A stretch of 11,856 nucleotides of DNA from an uncultured Muribaculaceae bacterium (GTDB lineage Bacteria > Bacteroidota > Bacteroidia > Bacteroidales > Muribaculaceae). The translations under genes and the position numbers were made by a program. This document shows, piece after piece, positions 1-7,593 of this stretch (its first letter is position 1; every line of letters starts with the position of its first letter). The stretch is from NCBI GenBank assembly GCA_910589095.1, contig CAJUSN010000077.1, forward strand, positions 1 to 11,856, read 5' to 3'. The notes beneath the pieces were generated by a model, which did no database searches, was not told where the DNA came from, and worked only from the letters and a program-made list of their open reading frames with translations.

Positions 1-51
1 CGCGGTCATGTCGATGAGGGTACTCTTTCTTTTAATTTTTACTTTTCCCAT
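1..51 (-). CDS. ExbD-like biopolymer transporter, N-terminal fragment cut by window edge
   Basis: Only the first 17 codons are present, reading MGKVKIKRKSTLIDMTA. A basic stretch followed by a Ser-Thr-x-Ile-Asp-Met-Thr-Ala motif is what Bacteroidota ExbD proteins carry just before their single membrane helix. ExbD works with ExbB as the proton-driven stator that powers TonB-dependent outer-membrane import. The ATG lies 45 bp after the stop of the ExbB-like gene on the same strand, the usual exbB-exbD order, so the two are probably co-transcribed. The family call rests on a short but characteristic N-terminus together with the neighbour; the rest of the gene lies outside the window. Confidence 0.72.
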   Translation of the reverse strand, partial: MGKVKIKRKSTLIDMTA

Positions 52-96
52 ATTACTTAATTATAAATAGGTTGGTTGAAATTAGGTAATAAGGGA

Positions 97-933
97 TTAG
101 TGAGTAGCTGCGAATGTTTGAACAATCGAGAAGCCGATTTCGTCGATAGCGTAAGTAAGGTTATCGATTTTGTTGGTGTAGAAGTTGTAAGAGATAACAG
201 CGAACGCACCGGTTGCGATACCGAAGGCGGTATTGATAAGTGCCTCAGAGATACCGGTTGAAAGTTCAGTTGAGTCAGGAGCACCAGAAGCTGCAAGAGC
301 CTGGAACGACTTGATCATACCGATTACAGTACCGAGAAGACCGACGAGAGTACCGAGAGTGGTCATGGTTGCAACGATGGGGAGGTTCTGCTGAAGAGCG
401 GGCATTTCAAGAGCGGTAGCTTCTTCAACTTCTTTCTGAAGCATGGCAACTTTCTGTTCTTTGGTAAGAACGGTGTTCTTATCCATTTCTTCGTACTTAA
501 CGAGGGCAGCGGCAACAACGGCAGCTACTGAACCTTTCTGCTTGTCGCAAAGAACCTTGGCACCGGCGATGTCACCTTTCTGGAGGCAAGCCTTAACACC
601 AGCAACGAATTTAGTGATGTTACCTTTACCTTTGGCAGACTTCATGGCGATGAAGCGCTCAACAGAAAGTACGATAACGGTGAGGAACAAAGTCTGGAGG
701 ATAGGCACGATCACACCACCTTTATAGATAGTACCCCAAAGGTCGATGGGGTGACCTTCTTCGAAGTGAGATTCATGTCCGAACCAGAAGGCGAACAAAC
801 ATACGGCTACAATGAAGCAGGCGATGATAACCAAGAAGGCATTCTTGATACCAGTAACATTGCTACCAGATTTTGCAGCTTTTTTTGCGGCGGCTTTGGC
901 CTGCGGCTGCTGAGTGGGCTTTTGAGCTTCCAT
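97..933 (-). CDS. exbB: MotA/TolQ/ExbB family proton channel protein
   Basis: A 278-residue inner-membrane protein of the ExbB/TolQ/MotA family, which uses the proton gradient to drive TonB-type energy transduction. It opens with an Ala/Lys/Gln-rich tail (about 1-25), then predicted membrane helices at about 32-52, 73-92, 186-206 and 230-252. A cytoplasmic region of roughly 90 residues lies between the second and third helices. The family signature sits in the third helix, TLGTLVGLLGTVIGMIKSF (about 192-210), and in the fourth, STGISEALINTAFGIATGA (about 225-243). The N-terminal hydrophobic helix and basic tail make it longer than proteobacterial ExbB, as is common in Bacteroidota. An ExbD-like start follows 45 bp downstream on the same strand. 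ExbB, rather than TolQ or MotA, is inferred from this partner and the phylum, so the symbol is provisional. Confidence 0.88.
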   Translation of the reverse strand: MEAQKPTQQPQAKAAAKKAAKSGSNVTGIKNAFLVIIACFIVAVCLFAFWFGHESHFEEGHPIDLWGTIYKGGVIVPILQTLFLTVIVLSVERFIAMKSAKGKGNITKFVAGVKACLQKGDIAGAKVLCDKQKGSVAAVVAAALVKYEEMDKNTVLTKEQKVAMLQKEVEEATALEMPALQQNLPIVATMTTLGTLVGLLGTVIGMIKSFQALAASGAPDSTELSTGISEALINTAFGIATGAFAVISYNFYTNKIDNLTYAIDEIGFSIVQTFAATH

Positions 934-1089
934 AATAGATAATTACTAAATTTTGATGATTTAAGTGGTTATAGTTTTAAGTTAATTATTTTATTTTCAA
1001 TATTTTAAACCCACAAACAGCTGCAACAAGGCAAATTTTCATGGTCCGTTTGGAGGGATTGATGGTTATGGTTTTACGTTTGGATTACG

Positions 1090-1120
1090 CAAAATTATTG
1101 ATTTTTTTTCAACTTCCAAA
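1090..1120 (-). promoter_or_regulatory. Bacteroidota-type promoter for the exbB-exbD operon
   Basis: On the minus strand a TTTG (-33 element, 1120-1117) is followed after 19 bp by TAATTTTG (-7 element, 1097-1090). This matches the known Bacteroidota consensus TTTG-N(19-21)-TAnnTTTG. Upstream of the -33 element the minus strand carries A-tracts (opposite T runs at 1148-1154 and 1161-1168), which could act like an UP element. Transcription would start near 1083, leaving a leader of about 150 nt before the ATG at 933. The assignment is by motif match only. Confidence 0.7.
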
Positions 1121-1176
1121 CTTTTTCACCCTAAAATCGTACTTTTCTTTTTTTCTTTGATTTTTTTTAGAAAAAT

Positions 1177-1344
1177 CCGTAACATGGCCGTGTGCGACGG
1201 TTATCTCAATAGTCAAGAACTGTTACTGAATGTAAAAACAGGATTTTGCCTGTCGCCCACCGATGATTCTCACGTTCCTCATCTCAAAAAATCGGCCTAT
1301 CTGGATTCCCTCATCGGCTGCGGCCGGCCTTCTCCCCCGACAGG
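1177..1344. other. GC-rich intergenic island with nested inverted repeats
   Basis: Within the otherwise AT-rich gap between the divergent exbB and nqr promoters, about 1177-1344 is noticeably richer in G and C. It holds nested complementary arms. CCTGTCG at 1249-1255 pairs with CGACAGG at 1338-1344, and CCGATGA at 1260-1266 pairs with TCATCGG at 1311-1317. A small hairpin, ACAGG-ATTTTG-CCTGT, at 1238-1253 competes with the outer arm. The fold could form in RNA from either strand. I recognise no known RNA family. A short open frame crosses the island (1184-1360, 58 codons) but looks like no protein I know. The rest of 934-1451 contains only the two promoters and their A/T tracts. Confidence 0.4.
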
Positions 1345-1422
1345 TACTCTGCAAGGTTGATAACCCACAGAAGACGAGCGTTGATTCCAATTGAAGAAAA
1401 ATTTCAATAATTGGAGAAAATC

Positions 1423-1454
1423 TTTAAAAATGTCAAAAAATATCAATAACTTTG
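1423..1454 (+). promoter_or_regulatory. Promoter of the nqr operon
   Basis: TAACTTTG at 1447-1454 is a perfect match to the Bacteroidota -7 element TAnnTTTG. A near-consensus -33 element, TTTA at 1423-1426, lies 20 bp upstream. Transcription would start near 1461, about 30 nt before the nqrA ATG at 1494. The TTG inside the -7 box is in frame with nqrA, but it cannot be the start codon if this promoter is used. Confidence 0.65.
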
Positions 1455-1493
1455 CACACTTCTTTATCTCATCAATTTTTCAAGCTTTCACCA

Positions 1494-2834
1494 ATGAGCA
1501 AAACAATAAAAATCAATCGGGGACTTGACCTGAGACTCAAGGGAGAATTACCTGCCGATGCAACCGCCTCGCCGGTAAAGGCCTCCATTGTGGCCATATA
1601 TCCCGACGATTATCCCGGATTCACTCCGAAACCGGCAGTTCACGAAGGTGACAAAGTGAACTGCGGCGATGTGTTGCTGTTCGACAAACTCACACCAGGT
1701 GTGAAGTTGGTCAGCCCCGTCAGTGGGATTGTCAAGGCGATCGTAAGAGGCGAACGCCGAAAAATCATCCGCGTGGAGGTTGAAGCCGACAAGGACGCGA
1801 CAACACTTGCCAAGAATGCTACCCCAAAGACCGACGCCACTGCCAATGCAATAATGGCAAGCGGTTTATGGTGCTTGATGCGCCAGCGTCCTTACGACAT
1901 TATCCCCTCCCCTGACGTTACTCCGGTCAACATCTTTGTCACCGGATTCGATTCTGCCCCGCTGGCACCATCTTTGTCCTCAATGGTCAAGGGGATGGAC
2001 AAAGAACTTGAAGCCGGCGCACAAGCACTCGCCAAGCTTACATCAGGCAAAGTGTTTGTCTCTACACGTCCCGACTCACAGATTAATGTTCCGGCATGTG
2101 CCGAACATGTAATAATAGAGGGTGCGCACCCTGCTGGAAACCCAGGAGTGCAGGCTGCCAATATTCAGCCGGTAAATAAAGGGGAGACAATCTGGACTCT
2201 CGACATTGTAACAATGGCCCGCATCGGACGCCTCGTCCTGGATGGCACCGTTGATTGGAACACAACAGTTGCGCTCGTTGGTTCTGAGGTCAAGACACCT
2301 CGTCTGATAACCACAGCAACCGGAGCTTGCATCACACCTATTATAAAAGGTGACGTAGATGCTTCGTCCCACCACATCCGCGTTATCTCCGGCAACGTAC
2401 TTACCGGCGAGAATGTGGGTGCCGACGGTTTCCTACGCTACCCCTATCGTCAGGTAACCGTTATCCCGGAAGGCGACGACGTGGATGAATTCATGGGTTG
2501 GGCCTCAATGAGCCCCTCTAAAATGAGTGCGAGCCGGTCGTTCCTGTCAAGCCTTCTCAAAGGCAAACGTTTTGCTCCTGATGCTCGCCTCAATGGCGGA
2601 CGCCGTGCAATGATCATGTCCGAGCAATATGATAAGGTGATGCCCATGGACATATTGCCCGAATATCTTATCAAAGCCATACTCGCCCGCGACATTGACC
2701 AGATGGAACGTCTCGGCATCTACGAAGTGGCTCCCGAGGACTTCGCATTATGCGAATATGTGGATCCATCGAAACTTGAGCTCCAAAAGATTGTGCGCGA
2801 AGGTCTCGACTACCTCCGCAAGGAACTTGCCTAA
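1494..2834 (+). CDS. nqrA: Na+-translocating NADH:quinone oxidoreductase subunit A
   Basis: A 446-residue peripheral cytoplasmic subunit of Na+-NQR, the six-subunit pump that oxidises NADH, reduces quinone (menaquinone in this phylum) and exports sodium. It begins MSKTIKINRGLDLRLKG, the usual NqrA opening. A lipoyl/biotinyl-like segment follows, with HEGDKVNCGDVLLFDK at about 50-65 and SPVSGIVKAI at about 74-83. Length fits the family (about 446-450). NqrA has no cofactor of its own; it is implicated in quinone or inhibitor binding with NqrB. The ATG at 1494 is chosen over an in-frame TTG at 1452 because the TTG lies in the promoter -7 box and would add residues that look non-coding. It is first in the operon, with 27 bp before nqrB. 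Confidence 0.95.
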   Translation: MSKTIKINRGLDLRLKGELPADATASPVKASIVAIYPDDYPGFTPKPAVHEGDKVNCGDVLLFDKLTPGVKLVSPVSGIVKAIVRGERRKIIRVEVEADKDATTLAKNATPKTDATANAIMASGLWCLMRQRPYDIIPSPDVTPVNIFVTGFDSAPLAPSLSSMVKGMDKELEAGAQALAKLTSGKVFVSTRPDSQINVPACAEHVIIEGAHPAGNPGVQAANIQPVNKGETIWTLDIVTMARIGRLVLDGTVDWNTTVALVGSEVKTPRLITTATGACITPIIKGDVDASSHHIRVISGNVLTGENVGADGFLRYPYRQVTVIPEGDDVDEFMGWASMSPSKMSASRSFLSSLLKGKRFAPDARLNGGRRAMIMSEQYDKVMPMDILPEYLIKAILARDIDQMERLGIYEVAPEDFALCEYVDPSKLELQKIVREGLDYLRKELA

Positions 2835-2861
2835 TTTCACCCGTAACAAACAAGCTACATA

Positions 2862-4052
2862 ATGCTACGTAAATATCTTGATAAAATTAAGCCCAATTTT
2901 GAACCGGGAGGCAAATTGCAATCGTTCCGCTCGGTTTTTGACGGCTTCGAGACTTTTCTCTACACACCCAAAAGCACCTCCGCTTCGGGCGTGCACGTGC
3001 ATGACAGTATCGACTCCAAGCGCGTGATGATCATAGTGGTGGCCGCGCTTATCCCCTGCCTGCTCTTCGGCATGTATAACACCGGCTACCAGAACTTTAT
3101 AGGATCCGGAATCACCGACCTCAACTTCTGGAGCATAATGCTCTACGGATTCCTTGCAATTCTACCCAAAATCATTGTCACCTACGTGGTTGGTCTCGGC
3201 ATAGAGTTCGTGGTTGCGCAATGGCGAGGCGAAGAGATTCAGGAAGGATTCCTCGTCACCGGCATCCTCGTACCCCTCATTTGCCCCGTCACCACTCCAT
3301 TGTGGATGCTTGCAGTGGCCACCGCCTTCTCAGTCATATTCGTCAAGGAAGTGTTTGGCGGCACAGGCTTCAACATCTTCAATGTTGCTCTCGTGACCCG
3401 CGCAGTGCTCTTTTTCGGCTATCCTGCAAGCATGAGCGGCGACCGTGCATTCATATCATCCGAACCCATTTGCGGTGTTGGCGGCACAGTTACCTACAGC
3501 GATGCCTTTACCGGAGCAACGCCCCTTGGCCAGATAGCCAACGGTGCCGATGCTGCTACTGACGCCGCAGGCCACATCCTCTCCACGTGGGATGCATTCC
3601 TGGGCCTATATCCCGGATCGTTCGGAGAAACATCCACTCTTTGTGTGCTGATTGGAGCTGCGTTACTACTCATCACCGGCATAGCAAGCTGGAAAATCAT
3701 GGCATCCGTGTTTGCCGGCGGTCTATTCATGGGCTGGATCGCCTACACATTCCAGTCGCCTCTCTACCCCGGCTCGCACATGCTCCCTATTGATCAGTTG
3801 GTATATGGAGGCTTTGCCTTCGCAGCTGTGTTCATGGCCACTGACCCTGTCACGGCGGCACGTACCGGACTTGGCAAATACATCTACGGATTCCTTGTGG
3901 GGGTTGTTGCCATCATCATCCGCGTTTACAACAACGGTTACCCCGAAGGCGCAATGCTCGCAGTGCTGCTCATGAACGCCCTTGCACCGCTCATCGACTA
4001 CTGCGTGGTTCAAGCCAACATATCGCGCCGCATGCGCCGTTTGCGCGTCTAA
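2862..4052 (+). CDS. nqrB: Na+-translocating NADH:quinone oxidoreductase subunit B
   Basis: A 396-residue polytopic inner-membrane subunit, related to RnfD, that forms the core of the sodium path and carries covalent FMN plus riboflavin in characterised homologues. Hydrophobic helices start at about residue 55 and continue at about 92-118, 130-160, 255-275, 315-327, 340-353 and 365-380. The flavin attachment site is clear: DAFTGATPL at 214-222 matches the ApbE flavin-transferase motif Dxx(S/T)GAT, giving Thr220 (codon 3519-3521) as the phosphoester-linked FMN residue. Other conserved stretches are GGTGFNIFNVALVTRA (166-181) and the YNNGYPEGAMLAVLLMNA region (356-373). It is slightly shorter than Vibrio NqrB, as is common in Bacteroidota. 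The gap to nqrC is 33 bp. Confidence 0.96.
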   Translation: MLRKYLDKIKPNFEPGGKLQSFRSVFDGFETFLYTPKSTSASGVHVHDSIDSKRVMIIVVAALIPCLLFGMYNTGYQNFIGSGITDLNFWSIMLYGFLAILPKIIVTYVVGLGIEFVVAQWRGEEIQEGFLVTGILVPLICPVTTPLWMLAVATAFSVIFVKEVFGGTGFNIFNVALVTRAVLFFGYPASMSGDRAFISSEPICGVGGTVTYSDAFTGATPLGQIANGADAATDAAGHILSTWDAFLGLYPGSFGETSTLCVLIGAALLLITGIASWKIMASVFAGGLFMGWIAYTFQSPLYPGSHMLPIDQLVYGGFAFAAVFMATDPVTAARTGLGKYIYGFLVGVVAIIIRVYNNGYPEGAMLAVLLMNALAPLIDYCVVQANISRRMRRLRV

Positions 4053-4085
4053 TCATAAGTCATCACTTAATCCGATAGATGAATC

Positions 4086-4793
4086 ATGAATAAACAAAGT
4101 AACGTTTATACAACGATCTACATAATTGTTCTGGTGCTTGTAGTGGGCACTGCGCTTGCAGCCATCTCATTGGCCCTCAAACCGCGCCAACAACAGAATG
4201 AGGACAACGACAAACGTCGCCAAATTCTGGCTGCCGTTCACCTCACCCCTGCTGCCGACGAAGTGGCTGCCGATTTTGAGAAATACATCGTGGAGCAACT
4301 CGTGGTGAATTCCAAAGGCGAACCCATAGAAGGCGATGCTTTCACTGTAAATATGGCCGAGCAGATCAAACTGCCGGATGCCGAACGACAGCTCCCCGTG
4401 TTCGTTTGCCGCATGACAGACGGTTCCGACAAATATATCCTTCCCGCCTACGGAGCAGGTTTGTGGGGCCCAATCTGGGGCTATATAGCGATTGATTCCG
4501 ATGGCTCAACGATTTACGGAGCATACTTCGCCCATGAAGGCGAGACTCCGGGACTCGGAGCGGAGATAGAAAAACCCGCTTTCACCGACCAGTTCAATCA
4601 GAACCTTCACCTTTTCAAGGATGGCAAATTCCTCCCTGTGGAAGTGGTGAAAGGCGGTGTAGCACCGGCCAATGGCGCCGATTATGTGAACGGCATCTCG
4701 GGGGGCACCATCACCAGCAAGGGCGTTAGCACCATGCTCGACAACTGTCTAACCCCCTATAAATCCTATCTTGAAAAATTAAGCAACGAATAA
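4086..4793 (+). CDS. nqrC: Na+-translocating NADH:quinone oxidoreductase subunit C (covalent FMN)
   Basis: A 235-residue subunit with one N-terminal membrane helix (about 8-30) and an FMN-binding domain related to RnfG. In the enzyme it relays electrons on the extracytoplasmic side from the NqrD/E cluster to NqrB. Family marks are GLWGPIWGYI (about 125-134), the HEGETPGLGAEIE segment (150-162) and the flavinylation site NGISGGTITS (202-211). Thr208 is the predicted FMN-bearing residue. The site differs from the textbook DxxSGAT motif at two places: Asn for Asp at 202 and Gly for Ala at 207. The codons there include a run of six G (4700-4705). The stop lies 5 bp before nqrD. No apbE flavin transferase lies in the window, so it must be encoded elsewhere. 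Confidence 0.95.
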   Translation: MNKQSNVYTTIYIIVLVLVVGTALAAISLALKPRQQQNEDNDKRRQILAAVHLTPAADEVAADFEKYIVEQLVVNSKGEPIEGDAFTVNMAEQIKLPDAERQLPVFVCRMTDGSDKYILPAYGAGLWGPIWGYIAIDSDGSTIYGAYFAHEGETPGLGAEIEKPAFTDQFNQNLHLFKDGKFLPVEVVKGGVAPANGADYVNGISGGTITSKGVSTMLDNCLTPYKSYLEKLSNE

Positions 4794-4798
4794 TAGCC

Positions 4799-5425
4799 AT
4801 GGCTGAAAAAATCAATAACAAAAGCGTATTTTTCAATCCGTTTTCAAAAGACAATCCTGTCATTGTACAGGTGCTGGGCATTTGCTCGGTTCTTGCCGTA
4901 ACGGCTAAGCTCGAGCCTGCAATCGTGATGGGCATCTCGGTTATAGCTGTGCTGGCATTTTCAAACGTTATCATCTCGTTGCTGCGCAACACCATTCCAA
5001 CCAACATCCGTATCATTGTGCAGTTGGTGGTTGTGGCCGGTCTGGTGGTCATTGTCAACCAGCTACTCAAAGCGTATACCTACGATGTGAGCAAGCAACT
5101 CTCAGTGTTCATAGGCCTTATCATCACCAACTGTATCCTCATGGGTCGTCTCGAGGCATTTGCCATGGCCAACAAACCGTGGCCTTCGTTCCTCGACGGA
5201 ATAGGCAATGGCATAGGCTACACCATAATCCTCGTTATAGTGGGCTTTTTCCGCGAACTTCTCGGAAGCGGCACTCTGCTCGGTTATCAGGTGGTTCCTC
5301 AATGGTGCTACGATCATGGCTATGTCAACAACGGCCTTATGATTCTCCCCCCCATGGCACTCATTGTGGTGGCCTGCATTATATGGGTTCACCGTCTGTG
5401 TAACAAGGACCTTCAGGAGGATTGA
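4799..5425 (+). CDS. nqrD: Na+-translocating NADH:quinone oxidoreductase subunit D
   Basis: A 208-residue membrane subunit, homologous to RnfE and to its partner NqrE. The two pack as an inverted-topology pair that holds an iron (2Fe-2S) centre at the middle of the membrane. Predicted helices lie at about 22-37, 39-60, 69-90, 99-118, 138-155 and 180-198. The two cluster ligands are visible as Cys29 in LGICSVLAV and Cys112 in TNCILMGR, the same numbers as in Vibrio cholerae NqrD. The GNGIGYTIILVIVGFFREL segment (136-154) is also typical. Full family length. The start is 5 bp after nqrC and the gap to nqrE is 51 bp with no obvious terminator or promoter. Confidence 0.96.
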   Translation: MAEKINNKSVFFNPFSKDNPVIVQVLGICSVLAVTAKLEPAIVMGISVIAVLAFSNVIISLLRNTIPTNIRIIVQLVVVAGLVVIVNQLLKAYTYDVSKQLSVFIGLIITNCILMGRLEAFAMANKPWPSFLDGIGNGIGYTIILVIVGFFRELLGSGTLLGYQVVPQWCYDHGYVNNGLMILPPMALIVVACIIWVHRLCNKDLQED

Positions 5426-5476
5426 GCCAAAGGATAAAAACTGTATAAGCAATTTTCACACTCGAGAAAACAGAAG

Positions 5477-6094
5477 ATGGAAAATCTCAATTTATTCATA
5501 CGCTCGATATTCGTCGACAATATGATCTTTGCCTACTTCCTTGGCATGTGCTCATTTCTGGCGGTATCTAAAAACGTAAAGACTGCTTTAGGGCTCGGTG
5601 TAGCTGTGACATTCATGCTCGTAGTCACACTCCCTATCAATTACCTGCTCAACACCTATGTGCTCTCTGCCGGTGCCTTAACATGGCTCGGACCGGAGTA
5701 TGCCGACGTTGATCTCAGCTTCCTTTCGCTCATCATGTTCATTGCCGTGATTGCATCCATGACTCAGCTTGTGGAGATGGCCGTGGAGAAATTCTCACCA
5801 TCGCTCTATGCATCCCTCGGCATTTTCCTCCCGCTTATAGCAGTGAATTGCGCCATCCTTGGAGGGTCGCTCTTCATGCAGCAGCGCGGATTCGGAAGCG
5901 TCTGGACAGCCGTGTGTGCCGGCGGTGGCTGGGGGTTAGGCTGGCTGCTCGCCATCACAGCCATAGCCGCCATCCGCGAACGCCTCGCCACTTATTCCAA
6001 CATTCCCCGCCCACTCCGAGGCATAGGCATAACTTTCATTCTCACCGCCCTCATGGGAATTGCCTTCATGAGTTTCCTGGGCATCAAACTTTGA
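5477..6094 (+). CDS. nqrE: Na+-translocating NADH:quinone oxidoreductase subunit E
   Basis: A 205-residue membrane subunit, homologous to RnfA and the structural counterpart of NqrD. It opens with MENLNLFIRSIFVDNMIFAY, a characteristic NqrE beginning. Expected cluster ligands are Cys25 in FLGMCSFLAV and Cys125 in AVNCAILGG. Six helices are predicted at about 14-30, 36-58, 82-100, 112-130, 150-166 and 182-202. A conserved amphipathic stretch, QLVEMAVEKFSPSLYASLGI (97-116), lies between helices 3 and 4. The gene is complete and 16 bp upstream of nqrF. Together with NqrD it passes electrons across the membrane from the 2Fe-2S centre of NqrF to the FMN of NqrC. Confidence 0.96.
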   Translation: MENLNLFIRSIFVDNMIFAYFLGMCSFLAVSKNVKTALGLGVAVTFMLVVTLPINYLLNTYVLSAGALTWLGPEYADVDLSFLSLIMFIAVIASMTQLVEMAVEKFSPSLYASLGIFLPLIAVNCAILGGSLFMQQRGFGSVWTAVCAGGGWGLGWLLAITAIAAIRERLATYSNIPRPLRGIGITFILTALMGIAFMSFLGIKL

Positions 6095-6110
6095 AATCAA
6101 GTTCACTATT

Positions 6111-7415
6111 ATGATTGCATATCCAATGATGTTAATGTCACAGCAAGCCACACTGACCATACTTGCCGGTGTGGGCATATTTCTGCTTATAACGTTGCTG
6201 CTCGTGGCCATTCTGCTCACGGCAAAGCATTTCCTTGTCCACTCGGGCAAAGTGAACATCACGGTCAATAACGACACAGTGATAGAAGCCGACTCCGGCA
6301 AAGCGTTGCTCTCCACTATGGCTGACAACAATGTGTTTCTCCCTTCTGCGTGCGGTGGTAAGGGCAGCTGCGGCCAGTGCAAGGTACAAGTGCTTGAAGG
6401 TGGAGGCGACATCCTCCCCACCGAGGCCGTTCACTTCACCCGCAAACAGGTGAAGGACCACTGGCGACTTGCATGCCAGGTAAAAGTGAAAGAGGACATG
6501 AAGCTGGCCGTGCCCGCATCGGTGCTTGATGTAAAAGAATGGGAATGTACGGTGGTTTCCAACAAAAACGTGGCCACATTTATCAAGGAGTTCATCGTGG
6601 CACTCCCCGAAGGAGCGCACATGGACTTTATCCCCGGTTCATATGCTCAGATAAAGATTCCGGCTTTCGAGATGGACTACGACAAGGATATCGACAAGGA
6701 ATCCATCGGTGCGGAATATCTTCCGGCATGGGAAAAATTCGGTCTCTTCTCTCTCAAGTGCCGCAATGAAGAGGCCACCGTGCGAGCCTACTCCATGGCC
6801 AACTACCCGGCCGAGGGCGACCGATTCATGCTCACGGTTCGTATTGCCACCCCGCCCTTCAAACCGAAACCCGAGGTTGGTTTCATGGATGTGATGCCCG
6901 GTATAGCATCCAGCTATATCTTCACGCTCAAACCCGGTGACAAGGTGCTGATGAGTGGCCCCTATGGTGATTTCCATCCCATCTTCGATTCCAAGAAAGA
7001 GATGATGTGGATTGGTGGTGGTGCGGGTATGGCTCCCCTGCGTGCTCAGATCATGCACATGACCAAAACCCTGAACACCCGCGACCGCGAAATGCACTAC
7101 TTCTACGGTGCGAGAGCCCTCAATGAAGTGTTCTATCTTGACGACTTCCTGCAGTTGGAAAAGGAATTCCCCAACTTCCACTTCCACCTCGCGCTTGACC
7201 GCCCCGACCCCGCGGCCGATGCTGCAGGAGTGAAATACACCCCAGGATTTGTACATCAGGTTATCTACAACACCTACCTCAAGGATCATGAGAATCCTGA
7301 AGATATAGAATACTACATGTGCGGCCCCGGTCCGATGAGCAATGCTGTGAACGGTATGCTTGACTCCCTTGGCGTTGATCCGGAAAACATCCACTACGAC
7401 AACTTCGGAGGTTGA
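6111..7415 (+). CDS. nqrF: Na+-translocating NADH:quinone oxidoreductase subunit F (NADH dehydrogenase subunit)
   Basis: A 434-residue electron-entry subunit that oxidises NADH. After a single N-terminal membrane helix (about 17-38) comes a ferredoxin-like 2Fe-2S domain with ligands Cys81, Cys87 and Cys90 in SACGGKGSCGQC plus Cys122 in RLACQVKV. The FAD domain shows RAYSMANYP (225-233), and the NADH-binding fold shows GGGAGMAPLRA (302-312) and CGPGPM (404-409). The C-terminus ends HYDNFGG, with the aromatic-Gly-Gly that covers the FAD ring in this family. The exact start is uncertain because ATGs also occur at codons 6, 7 and 9; the first was taken because it sits 16 bp after nqrE. It closes the operon and is followed by a strong terminator. 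Confidence 0.96.
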   Translation: MIAYPMMLMSQQATLTILAGVGIFLLITLLLVAILLTAKHFLVHSGKVNITVNNDTVIEADSGKALLSTMADNNVFLPSACGGKGSCGQCKVQVLEGGGDILPTEAVHFTRKQVKDHWRLACQVKVKEDMKLAVPASVLDVKEWECTVVSNKNVATFIKEFIVALPEGAHMDFIPGSYAQIKIPAFEMDYDKDIDKESIGAEYLPAWEKFGLFSLKCRNEEATVRAYSMANYPAEGDRFMLTVRIATPPFKPKPEVGFMDVMPGIASSYIFTLKPGDKVLMSGPYGDFHPIFDSKKEMMWIGGGAGMAPLRAQIMHMTKTLNTRDREMHYFYGARALNEVFYLDDFLQLEKEFPNFHFHLALDRPDPAADAAGVKYTPGFVHQVIYNTYLKDHENPEDIEYYMCGPGPMSNAVNGMLDSLGVDPENIHYDNFGG

Positions 7416-7457
7416 TCTCCAGACTCATTCCGGAATACAACTTTCACAGAAATATCC

Positions 7458-7495
7458 AGCGGTGCGTTACTCGAGGTGACGCACCGCTTGTTTTA
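7458..7495 (+). terminator. Intrinsic terminator of the nqr operon
   Basis: AGCGGTGCGT (7458-7467) and ACGCACCGCT (7479-7488) are perfect complements. The stem extends by TAC/GTG (one G-U pair) to 13 bp around a TCGAG loop, followed by the T-rich TGTTTTA. It lies 42 bp after the nqrF stop, where a Rho-independent terminator for the operon is expected. Confidence 0.88.
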
Positions 7496-7561
7496 TCTAT
7501 ATGCAACCTGATACGTCTGTTCCTAAAAGAATTTGAGCAAATAAAAACAAATGTAAAAAAA

Positions 7562-7593
7562 TTTGTGTGCATGGAAGATTTGTGGTAATTTAG
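7562..7593 (+). promoter_or_regulatory. Promoter for the YtxH/holin-like cluster
   Basis: TTTG at 7562-7565 and TAATTTAG at 7586-7593 are separated by 20 bp. This fits the Bacteroidota -33/-7 pattern with one mismatch in the -7 box (TTAG for TTTG). It lies just downstream of the nqr terminator. A start near 7600 would give a leader of about 120 nt before the first YtxH-like ATG at 7724. Nothing else is recognisable in 7496-7723. Confidence 0.55.

Noticed and set aside
1184..1360. A 58-codon plus-strand open frame (with an in-frame TTG at 1157) upstream of the nqr promoter.
   Set aside because: The translation has no recognisable domain, membrane helix or signal, no promoter of the Bacteroidota type was found before it, and the region is better described by its inverted repeats. 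A tiny unknown gene cannot be excluded.
5936..6421. A 161-codon minus-strand open frame spanning the nqrE-nqrF junction.
   Set aside because: It is antisense to two well-conserved genes, and its translation shows no domain or consistent composition.
6639..7394. A 251-codon open frame on the minus strand inside nqrF, and another of 160 codons at 6138-6620.
   Set aside because: Both lie antisense to a fully conserved nqrF. Their translations are rich in His, Val and Gly with no family pattern, as expected from codon bias of the sense gene.
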